63,500 bases of DNA, taken from contig VEPI01000063.1 of assembly GCA_012026935.1 (NCBI GenBank), positions 23,327-86,826 of the forward strand, read 5' to 3'. The notes beneath the pieces were generated by a model. It made no database searches. It saw only the letters and a program-made list of their open reading frames with translations, and was not told the DNA's origin. Below, in pieces: positions 7,572 through 15,984 of this stretch. Made by a program: the position numbers and the translations under genes. The DNA comes from Melioribacter sp. Lineage in GTDB: Bacteria > Bacteroidota > Ignavibacteria > Ignavibacteriales > Melioribacteraceae. Numbering within the stretch: the first letter of the stretch is position 1; each line of letters starts with the position of its first letter.

Positions 7572-9152
7572 ATGAAACGAGGAAGCGGTACGACAAAATT
7601 ATCCGAAAAAGAAAAAATTTTAAAAGATAAAACCGAACAGCTTTTTAATGAAACGGTTAGATCTATTAATATAGTCCTGTATTCAACTAATGCCGAAGGC
7701 ACGGAATATAATTTTATTACAGATGCCGCCAGGACCTTATTTGGATTTTCTCCTGAGGAAATTTATAAGAACAAAACACAAATTTTGCGGTCGATATATC
7801 CCGCACACTTTGGTCACTTTAAAAATTTTATTAATAATCTTAATAATGGAATTGAATCAACCATTGAATACCGGATGAAAGATAGATTTGGTAAAGAACA
7901 TTGGGTCAGGCACTCAGGAATTCCGATTATTAAAAACAATAAAACAATTCGTGTGGTTGGTGCGATTCAAGATATTACAGAGGAAAAACAAATACTGCTG
8001 AAACTGGAGGGCTCTGAAGAAAGATTTAGACTATTGATTGACACCGCCGATGATTTGATTTTTATTCTTAACGGGTTTGGCTATTTCAGCATGGTTAATA
8101 AAAACGGTGCGACAGCTCTTGGTTATACTCCGGATGAAATGATAGGCAGGCATTTTCTTGAATTCATTGATAAAGAAGACGAACCGAAAATTGCCGCAGC
8201 ATTTACAGAGATATTAAACTCAAACGGTATTACAACTTTCGAAGCTATGTTCCTGGATAGATTTGATAAAGGAATTACTTTTGAAGTAAGTGCCAAGCCA
8301 ATGATGAGCGACGGTGAAGTCTCCGGTATGTTAAGCATCGGGCGTAATATTACGAATCGTAAACTCGATGAGCAAAAAATAAGAGATCTCAATGCAAAAT
8401 TAGTTGAAGCTAATCGGATAATTTCCATTGAACGGGAAAGAGCCAGGCATAAAATTACCGTTCTTGAAGAGGTGAATAAATTAAAGAGTGAATTTATTTC
8501 GAATGTGTCGCATGAACTTCGGACGCCCCTTGCTTCTATAGTTGGTTTTGCAGAAACAATTTTATCAGATCCGGATCTTCCTAAAGAAACTGTTCGCGAA
8601 TTCAGTAATATTATTTTAATGGAAGGGAAACGTTTAGGTAAACTAATTAATGATGTACTCGATTTTTCAAAATTGGAAAGCGGCGAAGAAGAATTACAAA
8701 AATCTTCAACAAGTATTGTAAATATTATGGAAGAATCCCTCTTGAATTTTGAGGACCAGATTAAAGAAAAAAATATTACACTTTCAAAAGAGTATCCTAA
8801 AAGCGATTTACAAATAAATGTTGATAAAGACCGACTGAAAAAAGTTTTTATAAATTTGATTTCTAATGCAGTTAAATTCACAAATGCCGGGGGGAGAATT
8901 ACAATAATATTGCAGGATTACGTTAAAGAAATTGAAATAGTAATTAGCGATACTGGTGTTGGAATTGCGGAAAAAGATTTACCTAATCTCTTTCAAAAGT
9001 TTAGTAAAATTCAACAATTTGGAACGCCGCTGGGAGGAGCCGGATTTGGTCTTGTAAGCGTAAAACAAATTATTGATTTGCACAAAGGTTTTATTAAAGT
9101 TAGAAGTCAAGTTGATAAAGGAACAACATTTATTATTCGTTTACCAAAGTAG
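7572..9152 (+). CDS. cytoplasmic PAS-PAS sensor histidine kinase
   Basis: 526 residues, no membrane helix. Two PAS/PAC units lie at ~30-137 and ~150-264, and a short coiled coil (~265-305) follows. The HisKA domain has its phospho-acceptor at H314 in NVSHELRTPL. The HATPase domain shows the N box SNAVKF (~431), DTGVGI (460-465) and a GGAGFGL G2 box (488-494). It is expected to sense a soluble signal. The partner is probably the NtrC-type regulator that starts 20 bases downstream. Confidence 0.94.
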   Translation: MKRGSGTTKLSEKEKILKDKTEQLFNETVRSINIVLYSTNAEGTEYNFITDAARTLFGFSPEEIYKNKTQILRSIYPAHFGHFKNFINNLNNGIESTIEYRMKDRFGKEHWVRHSGIPIIKNNKTIRVVGAIQDITEEKQILLKLEGSEERFRLLIDTADDLIFILNGFGYFSMVNKNGATALGYTPDEMIGRHFLEFIDKEDEPKIAAAFTEILNSNGITTFEAMFLDRFDKGITFEVSAKPMMSDGEVSGMLSIGRNITNRKLDEQKIRDLNAKLVEANRIISIERERARHKITVLEEVNKLKSEFISNVSHELRTPLASIVGFAETILSDPDLPKETVREFSNIILMEGKRLGKLINDVLDFSKLESGEEELQKSSTSIVNIMEESLLNFEDQIKEKNITLSKEYPKSDLQINVDKDRLKKVFINLISNAVKFTNAGGRITIILQDYVKEIEIVISDTGVGIAEKDLPNLFQKFSKIQQFGTPLGGAGFGLVSVKQIIDLHKGFIKVRSQVDKGTTFIIRLPK

Positions 9153-9172
9153 AATTACAGCCGAGGAAAAAA

Positions 9173-10555
9173 TTGGAAAAATTAATTTTTATTATTGACG
9201 ATGAAGACTCAATTGTGAAAATGCTTACACACTGGGTTAAAAATCAATGGAATTATAGAATAAAAACTTTTACAACCGGAACAGATGCACTAAATTCTTT
9301 TTCCGACAACCCCGATTTAGTCCTTCTAGATATTATGCTTCCTGATATAAACGGAAATGAAGTACTTAACAGGATGAAGCAAAAAAATCCGCATATGCCT
9401 ATAATAATGTTGTCTGCCCAGGGAAGCGTAGAAGTCGCGCTTGAATCAATTCGTCTCGGTGCGTTCGATTATTTTCCTAAACCCATTGATAAGAATCGTC
9501 TTGAGCCGGCAATTAGAAATGCAATTAAAAATTATGATCTTGAACGTGAACTTGAAAAATTGAAAGAGAATATTGAAAAAGAATTCAGTTTTGATAACAT
9601 CATCTCTGCAGATAAAAAAATGCAGGAAGCTTTCAAGATGGTATCAAAAGTACTTGATAATGAAATCACCGTATTAATTACAGGTGAAAGCGGAACAGGT
9701 AAAGAGCTGGTTGCACGCGCAATACATTATAACGGAAAAAGAAAAACCGCACCATTTGTTGTTGTTAATTGTGCTTCAATACCAAGGGAACTTTTGGAAA
9801 GCGAATTATTCGGTCATGAAAAAGGCGCTTTTACAGGAGCTCACGTAAGAAAAATTGGAAAGTTTGAACTTGCTAAAGGAGGATCAATATTTCTTGATGA
9901 AATTGGTGAAATGGAAATGTCGCTTCAAGCAAAAATTCTAAGGGTAATTCAGCAAAAAGAATTTGAGCGTGTTGGCGGAAACGAAGTTATTAAAACAGAT
10001 GTAAGAATTATATCCGCAACTAATCGTGATCTTAAATTAGCTGTAGATAATAAACAGTTTAGAGAAGATTTATATTATAGACTTAGTTCATTCCCAATAC
10101 ACATCCTACCTTTAAGAGAACGAAAAGGTGATATTGTAATTTTAATTAATCATTTTATAAAAATATTTAATAAAAAGATCGGCAAAGAAATAAAAAATGT
10201 AAGCAAAGCTGCTCTCAAAATTATGTACGACTATGATTGGCCGGGTAATGTTAGAGAACTTGAGAACACGATAGAGAGATGTATGATTTTAAGTGACGGA
10301 GATTTTATTGAAGCAGATGTTTTGCCTGTAAATATTACTGGAGCTTTGGGAACGCTGAGTTCAAACACCAACGGAGTTCTCTTTGGAGAAGATAGTCCAA
10401 TAGTTCCTTTTGAAAAATTAAAGGAAGAAGCTATTAGACATTCATTAAAAGCAACAGAGGGTAACATTGTTGAAGCGGCCCGTAAACTTAAAATAGGCCG
10501 AGCTACACTTTACCGTCTGATGGATAAATATAAAATCGAATCACCAAAGAATTGA
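9173..10555 (+). CDS. NtrC-family sigma-54-dependent response regulator
   Basis: 460 residues. It starts at TTG (9173), with a CGAGGAAAA Shine-Dalgarno candidate upstream. Receiver domain with D53 (LVLLDIMLPD). AAA+ domain with Walker A GESGTGKE (171-178), the sigma-54-contacting loop GAFTGA (218-223), Walker B SIFLDEIGE and arginine-finger region FREDLYYRL. The C-terminal Fis-type helix-turn-helix ends in GRATLYRLMDKY. It activates sigma-54 promoters when phosphorylated, presumably by the upstream PAS kinase. It is followed 15 bases later by a STAS gene. Confidence 0.96.
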   Translation: MEKLIFIIDDEDSIVKMLTHWVKNQWNYRIKTFTTGTDALNSFSDNPDLVLLDIMLPDINGNEVLNRMKQKNPHMPIIMLSAQGSVEVALESIRLGAFDYFPKPIDKNRLEPAIRNAIKNYDLERELEKLKENIEKEFSFDNIISADKKMQEAFKMVSKVLDNEITVLITGESGTGKELVARAIHYNGKRKTAPFVVVNCASIPRELLESELFGHEKGAFTGAHVRKIGKFELAKGGSIFLDEIGEMEMSLQAKILRVIQQKEFERVGGNEVIKTDVRIISATNRDLKLAVDNKQFREDLYYRLSSFPIHILPLRERKGDIVILINHFIKIFNKKIGKEIKNVSKAALKIMYDYDWPGNVRELENTIERCMILSDGDFIEADVLPVNITGALGTLSSNTNGVLFGEDSPIVPFEKLKEEAIRHSLKATEGNIVEAARKLKIGRATLYRLMDKYKIESPKN

Positions 10556-10570
10556 AATTAAAGGTGTACC

Positions 10571-10912
10571 ATGAGTATAATAGAAGAAACAATTGATGAT
10601 ATTATAGTTGAAATAGTAAATCTTGATAGAGCCACACTTTTAGAAGCCGAAAGACTAAAAAGACAAGTCAACGATAAGATTGACAGTGGTTACAGAAAAG
10701 TAATAATTGATCTTACCGCAGTAGAATTTCTAGATTCAACATTTCTCGGGATAATTGTCAACACATTAAAAAAAGTTGCCAAACTTGGCGGAGACCTAAA
10801 ATTAGTTGGCTTCAAACCCAATGTTCGCTCTATGTTTGAACTGACAAGATTGTTCAGAGTATTTGAATCGTACAGTGAATTGCAAGACGCAATAAAAAGT
10901 TTTAATAAGTGA
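10571..10912 (+). CDS. STAS-domain anti-sigma-factor antagonist (second copy)
   Basis: 113 residues, one STAS domain with the acceptor motif DSTFLG (VEFLDSTFLGIIV). It is paralogous to 4713-5078 through most of its length. It lies between an NtrC-type regulator and a receiver-PP2C phosphatase, the classic genetic setting of partner-switching (RsbV with RsbU/SpoIIE-type phosphatases). The phosphatase next door probably dephosphorylates this Ser. The matching anti-sigma kinase is not in the window. Confidence 0.92.
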   Translation: MSIIEETIDDIIVEIVNLDRATLLEAERLKRQVNDKIDSGYRKVIIDLTAVEFLDSTFLGIIVNTLKKVAKLGGDLKLVGFKPNVRSMFELTRLFRVFESYSELQDAIKSFNK

Positions 10913-10924
10913 CAGCATGCTGTC
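10911..10924. repeat. perfect 14-base palindrome overlapping STAS stop
   Basis: GACAGCATGCTGTC is perfectly self-complementary and begins inside the TGA stop of the STAS gene. It is GC-richer than its surroundings and lies 75 bases before the GTG of the phosphatase gene. It could be an operator or a small hairpin; there is no T run, so it is not a standard terminator. Confidence 0.45.
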
Positions 10925-10998
10925 GTTCTGATTTCACTTTAACGGAAGATGAATCATTAATAGTCTAATAATCGTAAATAATTATTTTTGGAAAATCA

Positions 10999-12141
10999 GT
11001 GACACAGGAAAACAATAAATCTACTAGCACCATCTTGTTGGTTGAAGACGAATTTAACATTGCAAAACTTTTTACTTTTAATCTAACAAAGGCGGGATTT
11101 CGTTGTGAGGTTGCCGGCAATGGAAGAGAAGGCATGGACCTGGCAGAAAAAATAAAACCGGATCTGATAATAAGCGACGTAATGATGCCGGAGGTAGATG
11201 GATATGAGTTTCGCAAGCGTCTCTTGGCAAATCCCGAACTCAAACAAATTCCGTTTGTCTTTCTTACCGCCAAAGGAGAGGAGGAAGATATTCTTCAAGG
11301 TTTTGATCTTGAAATTGAGGACTACATTATTAAAACATCTAGTCCTAAAGTTGTAATTGCAAAAGTATCCGCAATTTTAAAAAGTCTTGAGAAAGAACGT
11401 GTAAAAGTTGTTGATGAAGTACAAAAAGCTGCCGACTCAATGGGCGCTAAAGTTGTTCCGGAAGAATTTCCTCTGTTTGACGGATTTCAAATTAAGCATT
11501 GGCATTTACCCTTTAAAAATGTTCCAGGCGGAGATTTTATTGATTACTTTAAAATGGACGATGATCATATAGCAATAATTTTAGGTGATGTAATGGGTAA
11601 ACGATGGGGCGCATGGTATTTTGCAGTCGCTTATGCCGGTTATGTGCGTAGTGCAGCTCGGTTTGTGCTTGAATCATCAAAAGATTATCAACCAAGTCAC
11701 ATACTTCACAAAGTAAATGAATCTGTCTTTAAGGATGAAAGAATTTCCGAAGTGTTCATCACTCTTTCTGTTATTATTCTTGATAAAAAAAATAAGATTG
11801 CACGCTACTCGGGCGCAGGCGATCTTCCGCTGATCTATAAATCAAAAAAAGTTGAGAGAATAATTTCTAAGGGCGTTCTCCTTGGATTTAGTAAGTCGGG
11901 AGAATATGAAGATATCGAATTAAAACTAGATAGCGGAGATGAACTATTTTTAGTTACCGATGGAATTACCGAATCACGAAACAAAGCTGGGGAACTTTAT
12001 TCGGAAGATAATCTGATGAAGTTTTTAGAAGAATTAAACCCTAACGAAGACTCATTAGCCCAGTTGCAAAAAGAGATTTTCGATTATACGAGTGGTGAAA
12101 TGGATGATGATATAAGCGTAATAGCAGTTAAGGTACTATAA
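10999..12141 (+). CDS. response regulator with SpoIIE/RsbU-type PP2C phosphatase
   Basis: 380 residues from GTG at 10999. Receiver domain ~11-130 with acceptor D60 (LIISDVMMPEVDG). The PP2C domain starts ~160 and carries metal-binding Asp in PGGDF (D179), GDVMG (D197) and the final DDDIS (~369-371). These proteins dephosphorylate STAS proteins when their receiver is phosphorylated. Neighbouring STAS proteins at 10571 and 4713 are the likely substrates. This links a two-component input (PAS kinase at 7572) to a partner-switching output. The receiver's conserved Lys region (DYIIKTSSP) is slightly atypical. Confidence 0.93.
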   Translation: MTQENNKSTSTILLVEDEFNIAKLFTFNLTKAGFRCEVAGNGREGMDLAEKIKPDLIISDVMMPEVDGYEFRKRLLANPELKQIPFVFLTAKGEEEDILQGFDLEIEDYIIKTSSPKVVIAKVSAILKSLEKERVKVVDEVQKAADSMGAKVVPEEFPLFDGFQIKHWHLPFKNVPGGDFIDYFKMDDDHIAIILGDVMGKRWGAWYFAVAYAGYVRSAARFVLESSKDYQPSHILHKVNESVFKDERISEVFITLSVIILDKKNKIARYSGAGDLPLIYKSKKVERIISKGVLLGFSKSGEYEDIELKLDSGDELFLVTDGITESRNKAGELYSEDNLMKFLEELNPNEDSLAQLQKEIFDYTSGEMDDDISVIAVKVL

Positions 12142-12177
12142 TATTTTCTTATTCTTTCGTATTAATTGTTTCAATAC

Positions 12178-13173
12178 CTAAATAAATATCTCACCGATTT
12201 TTTTTCTTAAATATTCGAAATATTCTTTTGTAATAGTTACTTGTTTATAAATATCAATTACATCATCCTTAGTAATTTTTATGAAATCTTCTTCACGCGG
12301 AGTGATAATCAAACCGCCCATATCAATCGTAGCCGGGCTAATTAACAATTTGTTATCATCTTCAGCAAAAAACTGTTTTGGCCTGTGTATGCTGCGGGGA
12401 AAGAAAATCAAGCGCCAAATATTTTCTTGATAACTTGTCAGCATGTTTATTAGAGGTTCTTCATGCGGGGGAGATATTTTTTTAAGTGCATTGATTAAGG
12501 TTTTGAAGATATAAAGTAATTCACCCTTATCCCCGGATTCAAATGAAATAAAGTAGCGCAAATGTTCTTCAAAAAAGCGGACTTCAATTTTTCCATTTCG
12601 TAGAACTTCTTTAGAAAATTTATTTATCATTTTATCGAATTCATTTTCTACGGGGATTGTGTTTTTTGTTATTGCCTGAAAATGCATGTGGTCCGGTGCG
12701 GAAGAACCACATTTTGGCCCGTTATAAAAAACGGAATAGTACTTGCTTAGATCACGGGAAAGGGTGAGCATCTCTGCAAAATTACCGATCAGGACTTGCG
12801 GCGAATGGGTTTTTTTTGAAATGGTAAAATGTTCAGGGAAGATGGGGTATGGATTTGCAAGTATTACAAAATGTTTATTGTAAACTAAAGCAGCCTGCTC
12901 TTGCGGTAAATTATCAAGACATAAAAAACATTTTCGTGATTTAATTGCAGAATCACTTACATCCGCAGAAGATGATTTTATTCTTGCCGGGTTAAACTGA
13001 ATCTTAACTTCAAAACCGTCAAATTCAAATATTCGGATTTTTGCGGCAGAAAGATTTTGATAATTCTCTTTTAATAATTGCCAAGATTGTTTTTGATCTA
13101 TTAGTAGTTTTTTAGATTGCTCTGCCCACCAATCAATACCGGAATTTCTATCTGGTTTGTCGTTTATGATCAT
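12178..13173 (-). CDS. DUF4922 / HIT-superfamily nucleotidyl-transferase-like protein
   Basis: 331 residues. A zinc-site-like CFLC motif (SRKCFLCLDNLPQEQ) and the histidine motif APDHMHFQAI resemble the HxHxQ active site of GalT/ATP-adenylyltransferase-type HIT proteins. The segment NPYPIFPEHFTI is also typical. In Bacteroidota this is annotated as DUF4922. Plant GDP-L-galactose phosphorylases belong to the same broad fold. The substrate is not known; a nucleotide-sugar or dinucleotide phosphorylase is plausible. It is convergent with the phosphatase gene and has its own upstream region. Confidence 0.75.
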   Translation of the reverse strand: MIINDKPDRNSGIDWWAEQSKKLLIDQKQSWQLLKENYQNLSAAKIRIFEFDGFEVKIQFNPARIKSSSADVSDSAIKSRKCFLCLDNLPQEQAALVYNKHFVILANPYPIFPEHFTISKKTHSPQVLIGNFAEMLTLSRDLSKYYSVFYNGPKCGSSAPDHMHFQAITKNTIPVENEFDKMINKFSKEVLRNGKIEVRFFEEHLRYFISFESGDKGELLYIFKTLINALKKISPPHEEPLINMLTSYQENIWRLIFFPRSIHRPKQFFAEDDNKLLISPATIDMGGLIITPREEDFIKITKDDVIDIYKQVTITKEYFEYLRKKIGEIFI

Positions 13174-13591
13174 TTAGATGTATTCATATATTGTCCTTAG
13201 AATTTAAGTTTATTAAAAGTAAATTATGAAAAATGAGTATGACAGTAAATTGAAACAAGATGTTATCAAGAAATAAAGCTATTGAATAATTTGCCGACCC
13301 AAGATTTACTGATTGCTCTTATTTAGGACATTTCATTCTAACTGTTTAAATTTTTCATTAAAGAATAAATTCTCTGCTTCACCGCAAGAGTCTTTCGAAA
13401 ATTGTAAAAAGACAGTTACAAAGATTTCATAATTCAATAAAAGGTCTATCAATGATAAAAATAGCGTAAAAACGAAGATTTCTATCAAAAATTTTTTTTG
13501 AATTGTGACTACAGTCGCATCAGAAGGTTGGCTCGTATTTCGAAATTGATTAAATTTAGGTGTAAGTTTTAGATAATTAATTGAAATTATA
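13174..13591. other. 418-base region with no supported gene
   Basis: This lies between the DUF4922 start (minus strand) and a small exported protein (plus strand), so it must carry two divergent promoters. A 117-codon minus-strand frame (13333-13686) crosses it but lacks a good start or recognisable family and overlaps the plus-strand gene. I do not support it. Confidence 0.4.
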
Positions 13592-13930
13592 GTGAAACAT
13601 ATCAATCTGACATATTTTACAATCTTGTTTATAGCGATATCGTTCGTTTCGGTCGGTGCTAGAGCTATATCAATTAATGAAGACATTACGTTAAAAGAGC
13701 ACGTGTCTTCTTTGGATCTGCATCAGGATTTGAATAACGCAGATATAATTAAATCCATAGCACTTGATAGATCTGAAATGTCGTATCATAGTAATAATAC
13801 CGTTAATCATCAAAGTCTACAAACTAACTTTCAATATCCTAAACAGGACTTATTGATAAAACAAAGTCTTGTCATCCGGGAAAATCTAAGAAGAACTAGT
13901 CTTAGGCTTCTTACTTATCTAAAAAATTAA
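13592..13930 (+). CDS. small exported protein of unknown function
   Basis: 112 residues from a GTG start (13592). The N-terminus is a convincing signal peptide (about residues 1-25, ending VGARA). The mature part is polar, with no Cys and no recognisable domain. No clear Shine-Dalgarno sequence is visible. It sits 76 bases upstream of the RlpA-like gene on the same strand. I do not recognise a family. The signal peptide is the main argument that it is real. Confidence 0.5.
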   Translation: MKHINLTYFTILFIAISFVSVGARAISINEDITLKEHVSSLDLHQDLNNADIIKSIALDRSEMSYHSNNTVNHQSLQTNFQYPKQDLLIKQSLVIRENLRRTSLRLLTYLKN

Positions 13931-14006
13931 CTCCACCTGTATTTTCACCTAAAGGTTTCCTTTACTCCAACTTAAAAGGTATGTTCAACAAAAAAAGAGG
14001 TAGAAT

Positions 14007-14486
14007 TTGCGTACGTTAAAAATAGTTTTCATCATCAGTCTGGTTGCCGTAAGTGTTGGGTTCAATCTTAGCGATACTTCTGCAGGCGAGATAAATGGTG
14101 TAGCTAAAATAACTGTAAGCAAAGATGCAGAATCCAACATGACATCTGTTAACTTTAACGATATGGGTGTAATGACCGCATCTTGGTACGGTCCGCGCTT
14201 TCACGGAAAGTTAACGGCCAACGGCGAACAGTACGATCAAATGGCACTTACAGCAGCACATAAGTCATTACCATTTGGTACTGTCCTTCAAGTAACAAAT
14301 TTAAAAAATGGCAAGTCAGTTATTGTAAGAATAAATGATAGGGGTCCATTCATTGAAGGACGTGATTTAGATTTATCTAAAGGAACTGCACTTAATCTCG
14401 GTATGATCGGCCGGGGTGTAATAAAAGTGAAAGTTTCCGAAGTAAAACTAAATTCAGATACTAATCCAATTAATACACTTAATTGA
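14007..14486 (+). CDS. rlpA: RlpA-like septal/peptidoglycan lytic protein
   Basis: 159 residues from TTG at 14007, with AAAGAGG six bases upstream. N-terminal signal peptide (~1-27). A double-psi beta-barrel covers ~50-145, with the family motifs ASWYGPRFHGKLTANGE, TAAHKSLPFGT and NDRGPFIEGRDLDLS, the last holding the catalytic Asp region. RlpA proteins cleave denuded glycan strands of peptidoglycan at the septum. This one has no SPOR domain, as is common for short versions. No lipobox is seen, so it is likely periplasmic and soluble. Confidence 0.9.
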   Translation: MRTLKIVFIISLVAVSVGFNLSDTSAGEINGVAKITVSKDAESNMTSVNFNDMGVMTASWYGPRFHGKLTANGEQYDQMALTAAHKSLPFGTVLQVTNLKNGKSVIVRINDRGPFIEGRDLDLSKGTALNLGMIGRGVIKVKVSEVKLNSDTNPINTLN

Positions 14487-14494
14487 TAAATAAA

Positions 14495-14526
14495 AAAGCC
14501 GTCACAAAAAAAATTGCGGCGGCTTT
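14495..14526. terminator. bidirectional terminator between convergent genes
   Basis: The stem AAAGCCG (14495-14501) / CGGCTTT (14520-14526), extended by G-T and C-G pairs inward, is flanked by an A run on the left and T-rich sequence on the right. It separates rlpA (plus) from the beta-barrel gene (minus) and can serve both. Confidence 0.7.
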
Positions 14527-14549
14527 ATATTTTTAACCTTTCTATTATT

Positions 14550-15212
14550 TTATAGACCGAACATCACTCCGGCAACAATTTGAAATCCCGTTGACTTTAC
14601 GGAATTAAACCCTACACTTTGCTTGCCTTTATCATTAAGAGCATTTGTTAGGCCGAGAGAATAACGTACATCAAGCACTATAACAGTTAAAGGAGCTACA
14701 GCAAAGCCGGCACCTGCACCAAAATCAAGTGCAAAATTAGTTGATGTTACAAAATCTTTTAGATCAGTTTCACTTGTACCATTTGGCACTCCTGTTATTT
14801 CATCTACTTCTTTTGAGGAAGTTACGAAACCGATATTTGGACCTGCGAAAACATAAGGCATTACAGGTCCGGAAACAGGAACCTTGAATTTAAAAAGAAT
14901 TGGAAATTCGAAATAAGATAGTTTTAAAGTAGATTTACCGCCGGTTGCGCTAAGTTCGCTTCCTGCACCTGTAACAAACATAGGCTCAAATTGAATAGCA
15001 ATCATTGGTGTAAAACCTATTTCTGCCAATCCTCCAAATAAAAATCCAGTTCGAGATGTTTTTGTAACTCCAGATGGTAAGTCAGGATCGAAGGACAAAT
15101 TGGCAATATTCAAACCTGCTCTTGCACCAACTGCAAAATGTGGTTGAGCATTAATATTACTGAATGTAAGTATCAGTAATAAAGATAGAATTGGTAATAA
15201 AACTTTTTTCAT
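14550..15212 (-). CDS. outer-membrane beta-barrel protein (PorT/OMP_b-brl_2 type)
   Basis: 220 residues. Signal peptide ends at INAQ (~22). The mature protein has alternating amphipathic strands with 'VGARAGLNIANLS', 'FEFPILFKFKVP', 'PYVFAGPNIGF' and 'FGAGAGFAV' segments and ends in a hydrophobic residue, as expected for barrels inserted by BamA. The typical annotation is 'porin family protein'; the function is unknown. It lies 28 bases after another barrel gene, so the two are probably one transcript. Confidence 0.85.
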   Translation of the reverse strand: MKKVLLPILSLLLILTFSNINAQPHFAVGARAGLNIANLSFDPDLPSGVTKTSRTGFLFGGLAEIGFTPMIAIQFEPMFVTGAGSELSATGGKSTLKLSYFEFPILFKFKVPVSGPVMPYVFAGPNIGFVTSSKEVDEITGVPNGTSETDLKDFVTSTNFALDFGAGAGFAVAPLTVIVLDVRYSLGLTNALNDKGKQSVGFNSVKSTGFQIVAGVMFGL

Positions 15213-15240
15213 GATTAAACCCTTCTGTTAGTTGTTAGTT

Positions 15241-15798
15241 TTATGGTAATTCGTACCTGATGCCGGTTGTGATTGCAATATAAAAAACATTCCCTCCTGT
15301 AATAAAAACAGGGCCCAATTGTAAATCGGCGGGGATATAAAGATTGTTTGCAACTTTGAAATGGGCACCTCCACCAAAACGCAAGCCTACATATGGCCCG
15401 CCGGTTACAAACCACAAACCCATTCCGGCGTCTCCATATAATTTGATTGATGGATTTTGAGTATCAAAATAATATTTAAAGTACACTGCCCACTCAACAG
15501 GTGTTCCGGATTGAGTGTTAATATTTAATTCAGAACCTAAAGCTATGTTTCTATTAAAAAGAACTTCAGCCATTGGTCCAATTTGTAAGCCGGCAGACGA
15601 TCCACCTCCGCCACTGCCAATTGATAATCCGAATCTTCCTCCGACCAACCAATTAACACCAGAGCTTGCTGCAGGCGACTCAGATAAAGTAGAATTATTA
15701 GAATAACTCTGGGCTTGGGTTATAGAAGTAGACAAAAATAAAATTAAGACCACCGTCAAAAAAACGCTGCTTCGACAGACTGTTGATTGTAATTTCAT
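15241..15798 (-). CDS. outer-membrane beta-barrel protein
   Basis: 185 residues. Signal peptide ends ITQAQ (~30). A low-complexity linker (Ser/Asn/Gly-rich, ~31-68) precedes barrel strands such as WLVGGRFGLSIG, QIGPMAEVLF, GMGLWFVTGGPYVGLRFGGG and IAITTGIRYELP. It is first gene of a two-gene unit with 14550-15212. The promoter must lie in 15799-15984, where a TTTCTCCTTT complement gives a Shine-Dalgarno (AAAGGAGAAA) just before the start. Function is unknown beyond the outer-membrane location. Confidence 0.82.
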   Translation of the reverse strand: MKLQSTVCRSSVFLTVVLILFLSTSITQAQSYSNNSTLSESPAASSGVNWLVGGRFGLSIGSGGGGSSAGLQIGPMAEVLFNRNIALGSELNINTQSGTPVEWAVYFKYYFDTQNPSIKLYGDAGMGLWFVTGGPYVGLRFGGGAHFKVANNLYIPADLQLGPVFITGGNVFYIAITTGIRYELP

Positions 15799-15984
15799 TT
15801 TTTCTCCTTTATTTATTTTGTGAAAATTATTAAGTGTTAATTAAACTAATTTGATTTTGTAATTTTTTTATTCTTATAGAAAATACTATTTACATTTTCG
15901 ATTGTCAATTTATCATGTAACAACTCCCTCAGAAATGACATAGATCATATAACCTTTGATATTGCTGTCCGATATAGATTCAAG

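Noticed and set aside
8123-8881. 252-codon minus-strand frame opposite the PAS histidine kinase
   Set aside because: It is antisense to a strongly conserved kinase; Ser/Ile/Leu-rich composition is typical of a shadow frame.
13333-13686. 117-codon minus-strand frame with a hydrophobic stretch
   Set aside because: It overlaps a plus-strand frame with a convincing signal peptide, has no recognisable domain, and shows no good start signal.
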